Positions 54,601-64,000 of a stretch of DNA of 64,000 bases are shown here, piece after piece. The notes beneath the pieces were generated by a model, which saw only the letters and a list, made by a program, of their open reading frames with translations, ran no database searches and had not been told where the DNA came from. The first letter of the stretch is position 1. Every line of letters starts with the position of its first letter. Source of the DNA: Progne subis subis (taxonomy: Eukaryota; Chordata; Aves; Passeriformes; Hirundinidae); NCBI GenBank assembly GCA_022316685.1, contig JAKJHU010001079.1, positions 30,127-94,126 of the forward strand, written 5' to 3'. Position numbers and translations under genes: made by a program.

Positions 54601-55560
54601 CAATCCCCAGGTGCCTCTGGGCTGACAATGCAGCCCCTGAGCCGGGCAGAGGCAGCCCCAGCACGGGGGGACCCTGCATCCTGCGCTCCCTCAGCAGCCA
54701 CGCCCAGCCCCGGGCACAGAGCTCCATCAGCCCCCACCCCCTCCCCAGGGCCCCCGGGACCCCGCAGCCGGGCTGGCTCTGAGCGAGGCGGCCCCCAGCC
54801 CGGCTGCGTGGCCAGGGGGGCACGGGGAGCCCGGGGCCTCTGTACCAACGCTTTCCCCGCTCTCCCTCAGCCTTTGCCCGGCCCAGCCCGGCCCCCCGAG
54901 CCCCGCCAGGCCCCGCACGGCCACGGCCGGCCCGAGCCGCTCCCCTCAGAGCCCGGCCACACGGAGCCGCCTGCGCCGGGGGCCCACGGGCCGCCGAGCG
55001 CTCCCTGGGCCGCCCGGGCCTCGGCCCCGAGCACAGAGCTCTGCCCGGGGGGCTCCCAGCCCAAAGCGGCCGCTCCAGGCCCGGGCGGCCGCTCCCGGCT
55101 CCCACAGCCCACCCGGGGCCGCCCCGCCCGTGCCGGGGCTGTGCCAGCCTCCCGCACCCGCGGGGCTTCAAACACATGGGAGCATCGCACAGAAAAAAAC
55201 CATTCCCCCCATCCTCCCCAAAAACCACTGTAATCCCAAACAGCCATCATCCCCCCTAAAAAAAATAAATTCCAAAGTACAAAACCACAAACCAAGCACT
55301 TCCACCCTGTCCTCGTGCGCCTTCCCAGGGACCCCAACTCCACAGGAATGCCCCCGGATCGGGACAAAAAGCTGCTCCCCTGCAGGCACTTGGAACACCC
55401 ACCTGCAGCCCGGCCCTGGCACAATGCTCCCGGCAGCTGCCCCGCTGGCGCAGGCGGGGCTTTGGAGCAGGGAGGCTCTGCGGACCCCCCGGGCTCTGCC
55501 CCCTCCCAGTCCGTGCCCGCCCTGGGGCTGACATTCAGCCTGGGCTCTCTCGCTGTGCCC
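54601..55560. promoter_or_regulatory. CpG-rich tract, possible CpG island
   Basis: CpG and G+C are dense, most so at 54770-55160 (repeated CGGCCGC, CCCGGGCGGCC and GCCCCGCCCG words, the last like an Sp1 site). It lies about 0.6-1 kb upstream of the ZNF exon copy on the minus strand, so it may be that gene's promoter. The long frames here on both strands are composition-driven. Confidence 0.5.
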
Positions 55561-56229
55561 GCTCCTGCACAGTCCCTGCTCTCAGTTCCTTGGCCCCCTG
55601 GGCTCTCCTCTGGGGCTCATAGAACACCCAGCAATGGAACCTTGCCCTGACAAGGAACCATTTCAGTGCTCCCTAGCCAGGTATGAACTGAAACTTTTTT
55701 CCTTTTGCCTCCCTGCAGAGACCCCCAGGCATTTTCTGTACAGAGTTCCAGCCCCCTGTGTTTGCTGAAGGCATTCTCTGCAAATGTCACACTGCCAGGG
55801 CCCTGTCCTTATTGTAACCTGCTGTGGCTGGGCACAAGCAGAGCTCCTGCACTTGCATTTCCAGCTGCTGTGCAACCAAAGCTGAGGGATGTGGAGCTGC
55901 CTGAATGCATAAACTGGAATATGAGCCTCTCTCGAGGGGGAAATCTCCCCCTCCTGTGCCAGCCCGTGGCAATGCTGCCATTCTCTGCTGCTGCTGGGGC
56001 ACTCGGGGCTCTGGCTGAGCAGAAAGGTGACCCTGAGCCAGGAGCTTTCCTTGGCTGCAGCAAAGCCTTGGCACACAAAGACCTTCCTGGTGCTGTGCCC
56101 TGGGCCAGGAGGGGTTGTGCCACCAGAGCTGAGCCTAAATTTCTTCTCCCAGGCAGCTTTAGGGCACAGAACATGGAGAAGGCAGAGCTGACTCTCAGCT
56201 TTCTGCAGTCCTCCAGAAGGATCCTGTGT
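55561..56229 (+). other. no gene recognised
   Basis: This is unique-looking sequence between the CpG-rich tract and the inverted repeat arm. The 218-codon frame over 55705-56361 has no known domain and runs into the repeat. Confidence 0.35.
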
Positions 56230-57691
56230 GTGAAGCAGTCTGGGAGCAGGGTTTATGTGTGGAGGGAGCAGATTTCAGAGCCCTTTTCTCCCCTGTGGCT
56301 GAGGGTCTGCATTTCCAGTGGCCCTGCATCTGCCAAAGAGGTCCTTTTTTCACTCAACTGAGAACAGTTCTTCTGAAAGCCTGTCCCAAACCTGCTTTTC
56401 CTGCAAATGTGCCGAATGAACCCTCATTTTTTGCAGTCTTGGGTCTTGTGTGTGTGTGCATGTGAGAACTGAAAGATGTAACATCTCTGCTGGGGAGAAG
56501 TACTTTTTCTTGATTGGTTTTATTTTTGTTTTTCTTTCTTTGCTTGTTTGTTTGTTTGGTTTGGGTTTTGTTCTTTGTGGTTTGGGGTTTTTTTTGGGGG
56601 GGGGGTTTGTTTTTTTTTCTTTTTTTCTTTTTTTCTTTTTTTTTTTTTTTTTTTTTAATTACCTGCCCCGGTCAGCCCTGGGCAGAGCTCTGTAACTCCT
56701 GACACTTGCCTGTGGCACTGTGGAGGTGGCCAGGGGGACCTTCCCCGAGCTGTGTGCACAGCAATGCACATCATCCCAGGCCGGGGGTGCTCAGTGCCCG
56801 CTCAGTTTTGCTGTCTGGCTGTGGCTCTGGACGCTTCCCTTGGAGCGTCTCCAGGCAGGGAACGTTGGAGCTGTCCCCACCGTGGTGTCACAGAGAGGGG
56901 AACGCTGGGGCTGTCCCTCCTGCCCCGGCCCCAAGAGCTCTGCCAGCGCCTGGAGGAGACACAAAGGCTGAGCCCAAGGGTGAGAACTGCAGAAGGGGCT
57001 GAGCTGGGAGGGAGGCAGCGGGATCATGGAGTCAGGCCCTGGCCCTGCACAGACAGCCCAAGAGTGGCAGCCTGGGCATTCCCGGGAGCGGTGTCCAAAG
57101 GCTCCTGGAGTGCGGCAGCCTCGCAGCTGTGACCATTCCCTGGGGAGCCTGGTGAGTGGTCAAGCCCCTGTAGGGGAAGAAGCTTTTGCTGGTCTCCAGC
57201 CTGCAGCTGGCCTGGCCCAGCCCCAGCCGTTCCCTGGGGTGCATTCCCTGCTGGCCCCGGGGCACAAGTCTCAGCTGCCCCTGCTGCTGTCCCTGGGCAG
57301 GAGGCGCAGCCCCCGGGGAGCTCTGAGCTCCGTCTGCTGCTGGGCTGCGGCCGAAGCGAGCCAGTGCCGGCAGAGCTCTGGGGAAAGGTCCCGGCCCTGG
57401 CTTGGGGCTGGGCCAGGCCCAGGGAGCAAATCAACTTGCAGCTGCTGCCCCAGAGCAGGGAAGAGCAGGAATTGCTGGCTGGGAGAGACTCTTGCCAAGG
57501 GCCTGCAGCACCAGGACACAGGCCATGGCTGGACACTGCTTGGGGCCAGGGTGAGCTGGGATGTGGGGATGGACTTGTTCCCTGGGAGGGCGGTGGGGCC
57601 CTGGCACAGAGTGGGAGGAAAAGCTGCGGCTGCCCTGGAATGGCTGGAAGTGTGCAAGGGCTGGTTGGAGGGGACTTCCTGCCCAGAAGGC

Positions 57692-57872
57692 AAGGATGGG
57701 ATGGGATGGGATGGGATGGGATGGGATGGGATGGGATGGGATGGATGGGATGGGATGGGATGGGATGGGATGGATGGGATGGGATGGGTGGATGGGATGG
57801 GGTGGGTGGGATGGGATGGGTGGGTGGGATGGGATGGGGTGGGGTGGGATGGGGTGGGATGGATCCGTGTAA
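57692..57872 (+). repeat. (GGGAT)n pentanucleotide array
   Basis: GATGG/GGGAT units run for about 180 bases, with GGGT and GGAT variants. The left arm has only CCCATCC at the equivalent place, so this is an expansion in one arm. Confidence 0.9.
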
Positions 57873-58146
57873 TGTGGGGATTGCAGTGTGGAGGTGGTAG
57901 GAAAGTTGAGAGAGGTAGGGATTGCAATGGGGAGAGAGGGTGGTTTGGGCTCTTGGAGTAGGGGAGTAGAGGGAGGGAAAGCAAGAAGCAGTTCTTGAAG
58001 GCTGCTGGTGCTTTTAGGAATTTTAAGGCCTGAAAGTGACTTGTGGGAGGTTGCTGTGAAATTGGAAAGGCTGAGTTTAAGGTGCTGTGCTGTGCAGTGC
58101 TGAGGTGGAGGGGCAGTGATTTTGGGAGGGTAAGGGCACCTGCTCA

Positions 58147-58200
58147 AAAGAAAGAAAGAAAGAAAGAAAGAAAGAAAAAGAAAAAGAGAGAAGAGAAGGA
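58147..58200 (+). repeat. (GAAA)n microsatellite
   Basis: About seven GAAA units are followed by degenerate GA-rich text. It mirrors the CTTT/CCTT tract of the left arm. Confidence 0.9.
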
Positions 58201-58205
58201 AGGAA

Positions 58206-58852
58206 GGGTTTTAAATGAAGCTCTAGATGTCTAATTTAATAAGCAACAATGTTGAATTTAGCAACCATGCAATTTTATTTAAGTAGCATTTTAAAATCAA
58301 GCATATACAAAAATTCGGCAGTGATTAATTAAAGACAAGTACTGTTTGGATAAAGCATAAGCAAAGCCAACCAGGGTACAGAGGTGGGGGCTTCTCACCC
58401 TGCCTCACATACAAAACAAAGTAATCCAACTTGAACTCATATACTGTATGCTAATACATATTCATTAATATTTCCCATGAATCTCCTCCTATTTTCAATT
58501 TGTAAAATCTACGGTACTATACTACATAGTGCATGCTCCACTTGTTGTTAGGGGGTCTTCTTGTCTTTTTGGTGGTCTTCTTCAGATGAAGGCTCATCAT
58601 CTTCCTCGCGTTCATGAATAACCTTACTGGTTGTGCATGTGTTCTAAGTTTTGTGTTATACATAACTGAGCATTATGTTCCAAAAAGTAATTATTTCATG
58701 GATCAAACCACCACCCAAACTCCCTTCCTTGGAACAGTCCCAACTTTGTCCATCCCAAGGCCAGTTCTATCTTAAGACATCCTGTATCCCATCACATCTG
58801 CAAAGGGCCCATCTCCCTAGCTTGGAGTAGTCCCAGTTTTGGCCAATCCAGA
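58206..58852 (-). repeat. ERV4-family LTR fragment
   Basis: On the minus strand it ends AGAGCTTCATTTAAAAC and includes AATAAA (plus 58275-58280). It runs back to about 150 bases short of the U3 start, where the ERVL LTR cuts it at 58853. The word CAGTACTTGTC, shared with the ERV4 5' LTR (CAGTACTTATC) but not its 3' LTR, shows it is not a simple copy of 43984-44848. Confidence 0.85.
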
Positions 58853-59505
58853 TGTCCTGGTTTAGGGACAAATTTGGGGGAAAACCCCTGTATAGGATCC
58901 CTCTGGGAAGCAAACCCAAGTGGCCCCTCCCTCCAACCGTCTGGTAAAAAAACCTCTTTGGAGAAAAGTGGAAAAAACTATTTTACTAAACAAATGAAGT
59001 GCATACAAGTATAAAGAATTAATAATATGAAACAATAAAACCTCTCCTTCTGAAGTGAGATGGCAAATTGAGAAAGTCCTTGCCGTGGGTGGAGCTCGGC
59101 TCTCTCTCAGTCTCTCCTCAGTCCCAGTCCCTCCGGCGCTGCTGGAAAATGCAGCTCAGGCCCCGGTGGGCCGCAGGTGCAGCCCCCAGTGCTCCCCTGG
59201 GTTTTCAGTCCAGAGCAGGTTTAAACAGTTCCAAGAGAAAAGAAAGAAAAAAACAGTCCAGGGAACTTCTCTGCCCTAGCTAGCTGAAACTAACTAAAAG
59301 CAAAAAGATCTCTGTCCTGCAGTCTCTCCAAGCCTCCGCCGAACACCGTCCGGAGAAGAATGTGGAGGAGTCAGGCAGTTTTCTCAAAACAAACTCCGCT
59401 TCTCCTTGCTCTTAGAACCAATCTTAAAGGCACAGGACTCAATATACAGAGTTCAAACAGAACAGACGATTGGGGATACAAGCATCATAAAGTTACCCTA
59501 GGACA
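58853..59505 (-). repeat. ERVL 3' LTR
   Basis: On the minus strand it starts TGTCCTAGGGTAACTTTATG and ends CCTAAACCAGGACA. It is 653 bases long and the best reference in the window for the hypermutated copy at 22452-25338. Confidence 0.9.
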
Positions 59506-59523
59506 TTCCACCCCTTATCCCCA
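59506..59523 (-). promoter_or_regulatory. ERVL polypurine tract
   Basis: On the minus strand GGGGATAAGGGGTGGAA precedes the LTR TGTCC. The same place in the hypermutated copy reads GGGGATAAAGAGTAAAA. Confidence 0.8.
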
Positions 59524-59656
59524 TATTGTCAATTTACTAAAACTAATATATACTCTAGCTCTACACACACATACATCTATATAAAAACAATATGCAATAT
59601 ACAGCTACATACAGTGGCAGTACTATTCAGCACACAACGATAATTACACACGGTTC

Positions 59657-60530
59657 TCACCCAACAATCAAATCTCCCTGGGGTACACATCGTGTGGTTC
59701 CATCTTTCTGCATTACCCACCATGTGCAGCCTGGACCCTGAGCAAAGACAATCCCACGGATGGGATCCTCTGTCTTGAAGCAGAATTGATCCAAACTGTC
59801 TTCCCTAACAAACCTCTTACATGTACTACTGGGACTTTCTCTCCATCTACTGTATGTAGGGGCTTGGGCAGGGCCTGCTCGGTTGGTGGAACCTCGGGTG
59901 TTAACTAACCAGGTGGCCTTTGCTAGATGCTGCTCCCAATTTTTGAATGATACCCACCCAGTGCTTTCAGGGTGGTTTTTAGCAGTCCATTGTATCTTTC
60001 TACCTTCCCTGAAGCTGGTGCATGATAGGGGATATGGTACACCCACTCAATGCCATGTTCTCTAGCCCAGTTGTTGATGAGGCTGTTCTTGAAATGAGTT
60101 CCATTGTCTGACTCAATCCTCTCAGGGGTACCATGTCTCCACAGGATTTGCTTTTCAAGGCCCAGGATGGTGTTCTGGGAAGTAGCGTGGGGCACAGGGT
60201 AGGTCTCCAACCATCCAGTGGTGGCTTCCACCATGGTCACACATAGCGCTTGCCTTGGCGGGTTTGGGGAAGGGTGATGTAGTCAATCTGCCAGGCTTCC
60301 CCGTACTTATATTGGACTATCGCCCACCATACCATAGGGGCTTCACCCGCTTGGCCTGCTTGATGGCAGCACACGTCTCACAGTCATGGATAACCTGAGA
60401 AATACTGTCCATGGTTAGATCCACCCCTCAGTCTCGTGCCCACTTCTAGATGGCATCTCTGCCCTGGTGACCTGAGGCATCATGGGCCCATCGAGCTAGG
60501 AACAACTCTCCCTTGTGTTGCCAATCTAAG
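59657..60530 (-). pseudogene. pol: ERVL integrase
   Basis: The zinc domain begins near 60500 (HDASGHQGRDA). The core shows Asp in WQIDYITLP (about 60275), Asp in IESDNGTHF (about 60110) and Glu in GKVERYNG (about 60000). The C-terminal part has FVREDSLDQF and GTTRCVPQGDLIV. At least two stops or shifts split it (near 60240-60446 and 60000). It abuts the polypurine tract within 135 bases. Confidence 0.85.
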
Positions 60531-61144
60531 TCTATCTTTGACACCTCTATCTTTGCAGCTTGATCTACCTGCTCGTTGTTTCGGTGCTCCTCATTAGCCC
60601 GACTCTTGGGGACATGGGCATCTACATGACGGACTTTGACAGGTAGCTTCTCTACCCGAGTGGCAATGTCCTTCCACTCATCTTCAGCCCAGATTGGCTT
60701 TCCCCTGCGCTGCCAATTGGCCTTTTTCCACTTCTCCAGCCATCCCAGAGCATTAGCTACCATCCACGAATCAGTGTAGAGGTAGAGCTTTGGCCACTTC
60801 TCTCTTTCAGCAATGTCCAGGGCCAGTTGAACAGCTTTGAGTTCAGCAAGTTGGCTTGACCCACCTTCTCCTTCAGTGGCTTCTGCAACCTGTCGTGTGG
60901 GGCTCCATACGGCTGCTTTCCACTTTCGTTTCATCCCAACGATGTGGCAGGAACCGTCAGTGAAAAGAGCGTAGCAAGTTTCTTCTGCTGGCAGTTGGTT
61001 GTATGGTGGAGCTTCTTCAGCACGTGTCACCTGTTCCTGCTCCTCTTCATCCATGAGACCAAAGTTTTCACCTTCCGGCCAGTTTGTAATTATTTCCAGA
61101 ATCCCAGTGGCCGGCCCCGAGTCTCCCCAGGCACCTTCTGCCAA
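60531..61144 (-). pseudogene. pol: ERVL RNase H
   Basis: The 232-codon frame has Asp in YALFTDGSCH, Glu in SQLAELKAV, Asp in YLYTDSWMVANAL and the last Asp near EQVDQAAK, all four catalytic positions. A Glu-rich tether (DEEEQEQVTRAEEAP) precedes it. It would degrade the RNA strand during reverse transcription. Confidence 0.85.
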
Positions 61145-62140
61145 AGGCTCCAGGACAGGCCATTGTTCCCGGCTGCTGAGTAGAGCACGTTCTTCACATC
61201 TGGTCCCGTCCTGACTGGGCCAAGGGCTACTGCATGAGCGATCTCCTGCTTGATCTGGGCAAAGGCTTGTTGCTGTTCAGGGCCCCAGTGGAAATCATTC
61301 TTCTTGCGGGTGACCAGGTAGAGAGGGCTCACAATCTGGCTGTACTCAGGAATGTGCATTCTCCAGAAACCTATGGCGCCTAGGAAAGCTTGTGTTTCCT
61401 TCTTGCTGGTGTGGGGACATTGCTGTGATCTTATTGATGACCTCAGTGGGAATCTGCCGCCGTCCATCTTGCCACTTTATTCCTAGAAACTGGATCTCTC
61501 GAGCAGGTCCCTTAACTTTGCTCTTCTTGATAGCAAAGCCAGCCTTCAGGAGAATCTGGATGATCTTCTCTCCTTTCTCAAACACTTCCATTGCCGTGTT
61601 CCCCCACACATGATGTCATCAATGTACTGTAGATGTTCCAGAGCCTCACCCTTTTCCAGTGCAGCCTGGATCAGTCCATGGCAGATGGTGGGGCTGTGTT
61701 TCCACCCCTGGGGCAGTCGGTTCCAGGTGTACTGCACGCCCCTCCAGGTGAAAGCAAACTGAGGCCTGCATTCTGCAGCCAGAGGAATGGAGAAAAATGC
61801 ATTGGCAATGTCAGTTGTGGCGTACCATTTTGCTGCCTTGGACTCCAGCTCGTACTGGAGTTCCAGCATGTCCGGCACAGCAGCGCTCAATGGTGGAGTC
61901 ACTTCGTTCAAGGCACGGTAGTCCACGTCAATCTCCATTCTCCGTCAGACTTGCGCACAGGCCAGATGGGGCTGTTGAAGGGTGAGTGGGTTTTGCTGAC
62001 CACCCCTTGGCTCTCCAGCTCACGGATCATCTTGTGGATGGGGATCACAGCATCTCGAGTTGTTCTGTACTGTCGGCGATGCACTGTTGAAGTGGCAATT
62101 GGCACTTGTTGCTCTTCCACCTTCAGAAGACCTACAGCAG
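61145..62140 (-). pseudogene. pol: ERVL reverse transcriptase
   Basis: Fingers: SPFNSPIWPVRKSDGEWRLT. Then VDYRALNEVTPP, then ATTDIANAFFSIPL. YIDD is at plus 61615-61626, then the thumb block IQFLGIKWQDGRRQIP. The frame changes near 61930, 61590 and 61430. Confidence 0.85.
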
Positions 62141-62558
62141 ATGGGTTCTCTGACAGTCCAGGCAAGGTATTCAACTGCTTAACATCCCCTGTCTCTACAG
62201 CTGCTATCCCGAATGCCCACCTAAATCCCTTCGGGTCTTTGTAATAGCCACTCCGGAGGAAGTCTATGCCCAAAATGCATGGAGCCCCTGGGCCAGTCAC
62301 AACAGGGTGTCTCCTCCACTCACCTCCAGTCAGGCTCACATCAGCTTCCACCAAAGTAAAATCCTGTGAACCCCCTGTCACCCCAGCAATGGAAACAGAT
62401 TCTTCCCCCACATGTCTTGATGGGAGTAATGTGCACTGTGCACCAGTGTCAACTAAGGCCTCATATTTTTGTGGTTCTGATGTGCCAGGCCAACGAATCC
62501 ACACAGTCCAAAAAACACGGTTTTCCCTAGCCTCTACCTGGCTAGAGGCAGGGCCCCT
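62141..62558 (-). pseudogene. pro: ERVL protease
   Basis: ALVDTGAQCTLLPS holds the Asp-Thr-Gly-Ala site, and ILGIDFLRSGYY the C-terminal motif (GxD). It is in frame with gag across a UAG. Confidence 0.85.
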
Positions 62559-62561
62559 CTA
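62559..62561 (-). promoter_or_regulatory. in-frame UAG between ERVL gag and protease
   Basis: The gag C-terminal frame (the frame open at 62712-63212), this UAG and the protease frame are in register. The downstream codons are AGG GGC CCT. Readthrough is plausible; a decayed sense codon is the alternative. Confidence 0.4.
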
Positions 62562-64000
62562 AGCCTGATTATCCCTATTTCCCTGGGTAACCGGAGCTGC
62601 TTCCTTCTTGCTAGAACTTCCTCTCACAGTCTTGCCATCCAACAATTCATGCAGCCGTTGTGTCATAGCATCAGTAGACTCTCCATCCCATCTTTCATGT
62701 TTTCTCCACAATCACAGGAAGGACCACAGCTTAGCCCGTGGGATGCCTTTTCCCTCTCTATCTAGGGAACGTTTGCGTGTGGTGCCAGAGCCCCTAACTT
62801 GTTCTGCAGAGATCTGGAGAATGTTCTCCTTGAGTTCTTTGAGATCCTCCTTTATCTTGTCTGCTAATCCCCGCACCTGTGTTTCCAAAGCTGCGATTCT
62901 TGCATGTGTTGGACCATGCACGGCATCTGCATATGTTCGGAACTTCTTCGCCATATCAAGCACAGTCTCCTCTGTCTCATCCCGCTTCATTATTGCTAAA
63001 GCAGAGGAGTATTCTTGTGGCCCAAGTCGTACAAGTTTTCGCCACATTACAGGTGTACATGGTACCAAGTCGGGGTTCCTAGTGTTTAGGTCATCTGAGA
63101 AGACAATCTCCACCACTGCCATTTTCTCAAGCGCTGAATCCTTGTTCAATGGTTTTCTACTGAGTTTGCTGCAGATAGAGATCGTCGGCACACAGATATC
63201 TTTGTGCCACACTTCCCAGGACCCGTTCCCAGAGACTGCAAGGACTAGCCTCCCTCATCATTTCTTGGTCAATAACTGGATCATGTGATAGGGATCTAAG
63301 ATGTTTTGCTTCAGTGCTATTTAGTATTGTAGCCTCGCCTGCAGCATCCCAAAGACGGACTAACCAACTAATTATAGATTCATCAGGTCGTCGAGTATAA
63401 TCCTTTCTTAGGCCACGAAGGTCCTTCAGGGAAAAGGACTCAATAGTATCTCCTGATCTTGTAGCAGTTGGTCGGGCTCCTGATCTTGTAGCAGTTGGTT
63501 GGGCTCTTGATGTTGTAGCAGTTGGTGGGCTCCTGATCTTGTAGCAGCTGGTTGGGCTTCTGATCGTGTGCTAGTTGGTTGGACTCCCGATCTTGTACCA
63601 GTTGGTTGGGCTTCCGATTTTGTATCAGTTGGTTCAGCTTCTGACTGTGTATCATCAGTTGCTTCAGCTTCTGATTGTGTGTCAGTGGTTTGACTCCTGA
63701 CTGGGTGTCAGGAGGCACTGAGGATCCTTCACCTGAATCATCATCTACTGGTCGATCGGTTTTGTCCGTGTGCTTCTTTCCCTTCTTTACTGCAGCAACT
63801 GCCTGTCTTAGCCTCACTGTCTGGTTTAGCTGCAGCCTGAATAGCTGTGGGGTTGGCTGCAGCCTGAGTGACTGATTTATCTCTCCTGCTCTCTTGCCTC
63901 TATCTGCTGCCCTACAGTGTTTAGGTGTACAGAGTAGACTCATTCTAGAAAGGCTATAAGCCATATAGAGGAAAGTCACCAGGTGAAATACCAGAAGTGG
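62562..64000 (-). pseudogene. gag: ERVL gag, partial
   Basis: Minus-strand frames at 63440-63979, about 63215-63440 (ISWLVRLWDAAGEATILNS, capsid-like) and 62712-63212 make up gag. The last contains a coiled-coil-like Lys/Glu/Leu stretch (RIAALETQVRGLADKIKEDL) and a TGA at 62712. No zinc knuckle is seen. The N-terminal part is basic, then Gln/Asn-rich with a 27-base repeat. Confidence 0.65.
63455..63700 (-). repeat. 27-bp tandem repeat coding a nonapeptide in ERVL gag
   Basis: On the plus strand GATCTTGTAGCAGTTGGTTG followed by GGCTCCT recurs about nine times with variants. On the minus strand one frame gives Asn-Gln-Leu-x-Gln-Asp-x-x-Pro four times, and a shifted frame gives Ser-Pro-Thr-Asn-Cys-Tyr-x-Ile three times. 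Confidence 0.85.

Larger units (their letters stand above)
56230..58210. repeat. right arm of the large inverted repeat (partner 44849-46796)
   Basis: This is the reverse complement of the left arm, with a T-rich tract (56590-56657), an expanded (GGGAT)n block and a (GAAA)n tract. It carries the same GC-rich core as the left arm. Confidence 0.9.
58853..64000 (-). mobile_element. ERVL-type (class III) element, 5' end beyond the window
   Basis: The 3' LTR, polypurine tract, integrase, RNase H, RT, protease and gag are read right to left. Integrase lies directly next to the LTR with no env. RT has YIDD. This arrangement is that of ERVL elements. No dUTPase is seen after integrase, unlike mammalian ERVL. 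Frames are broken in several places. It interrupts an ERV4-family LTR, so it is the younger insertion there. Confidence 0.85.

Noticed and set aside
54340..55424. Frames of 185-297 codons in the CpG-rich tract.
   Set aside because: Composition-driven, overlapping on both strands, no domain, no splice context.
57692..57872. Telomere-like or interstitial telomeric repeat.
   Set aside because: The unit is GGGAT, not TTAGGG.
63455..63700. CRISPR-like regular repeats.
   Set aside because: Units are directly adjacent with no unique spacers, in a vertebrate retroelement gag gene.
1..64000. tRNA, rRNA or other structured RNA genes.
   Set aside because: No cloverleaf or rRNA-like stretch was recognised; the only tRNA-related sequences are retroviral primer-binding sites.

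Overview
The window looks like repeat-rich DNA from a bird, most likely a songbird. The evidence is antisense 3' ends of CR1 LINEs, two olfactory-receptor pseudogenes with avian-type motifs, a C2H2 zinc-finger pseudogene with the two-exon layout common in bird ZNF families, and several avian-type endogenous retroviruses (ERVs). No bacterial or phage feature is present and I see no intact host gene. The ERV density would fit a W chromosome or other heterochromatin, but that is inference.

Layout: 1-4508 is the 5' part (leader, gag, pro, RT) of a gammaretrovirus-like ERV (ERV1, + strand), cut off by the LTR of a minus-strand class II-like provirus with an env (ERV2, 4509-10342). 10.3-33.5 kb is a host-like segment built from two diverged copies of a roughly 14-kb unit. 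It holds an OR fragment (14.0 kb), a ZNF pseudogene (15.9-17.2 kb), CR1 fragments, minisatellites, an OR pseudogene (30.7 kb) and a G-to-A hypermutated ERVL-like element (22452-25338). 33697-44848 is a second gammaretrovirus-like provirus (ERV4, + strand) with both LTRs, gag, pol, an unusual block of small cysteine-rich reading frames where most of integrase should be, and env. 44.8-46.8 kb and 56.2-58.2 kb form a highly similar inverted repeat. Between its arms lie a betaretrovirus-like, env-less provirus (ERV3, 46797-53862) with a gag/pro frameshift site and a dUTPase, a copy of the first ZNF coding exon, and a CpG-rich tract. From 58853 to the end runs a minus-strand ERVL-type element (3' LTR, integrase, RNase H, RT, protease, gag), which continues past the window.

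The proviruses show different gag-to-pol strategies: an in-frame UAG in the two gammaretrovirus-like elements and apparently in the ERVL element, and a G-GGA-AAC minus-one slip site in the betaretrovirus-like one. All are broken, but unevenly. ERV1 has only two evident frameshifts over gag-pro-RT, and ERV2 keeps an 823-codon open frame across several internal deletions. The observations most worth following are the hypermutated ERVL copy, the cysteine-rich block of ERV4, the ERV2 fused frame, and the inverted repeat whose inner edge coincides with a provirus whose two LTRs do not match.
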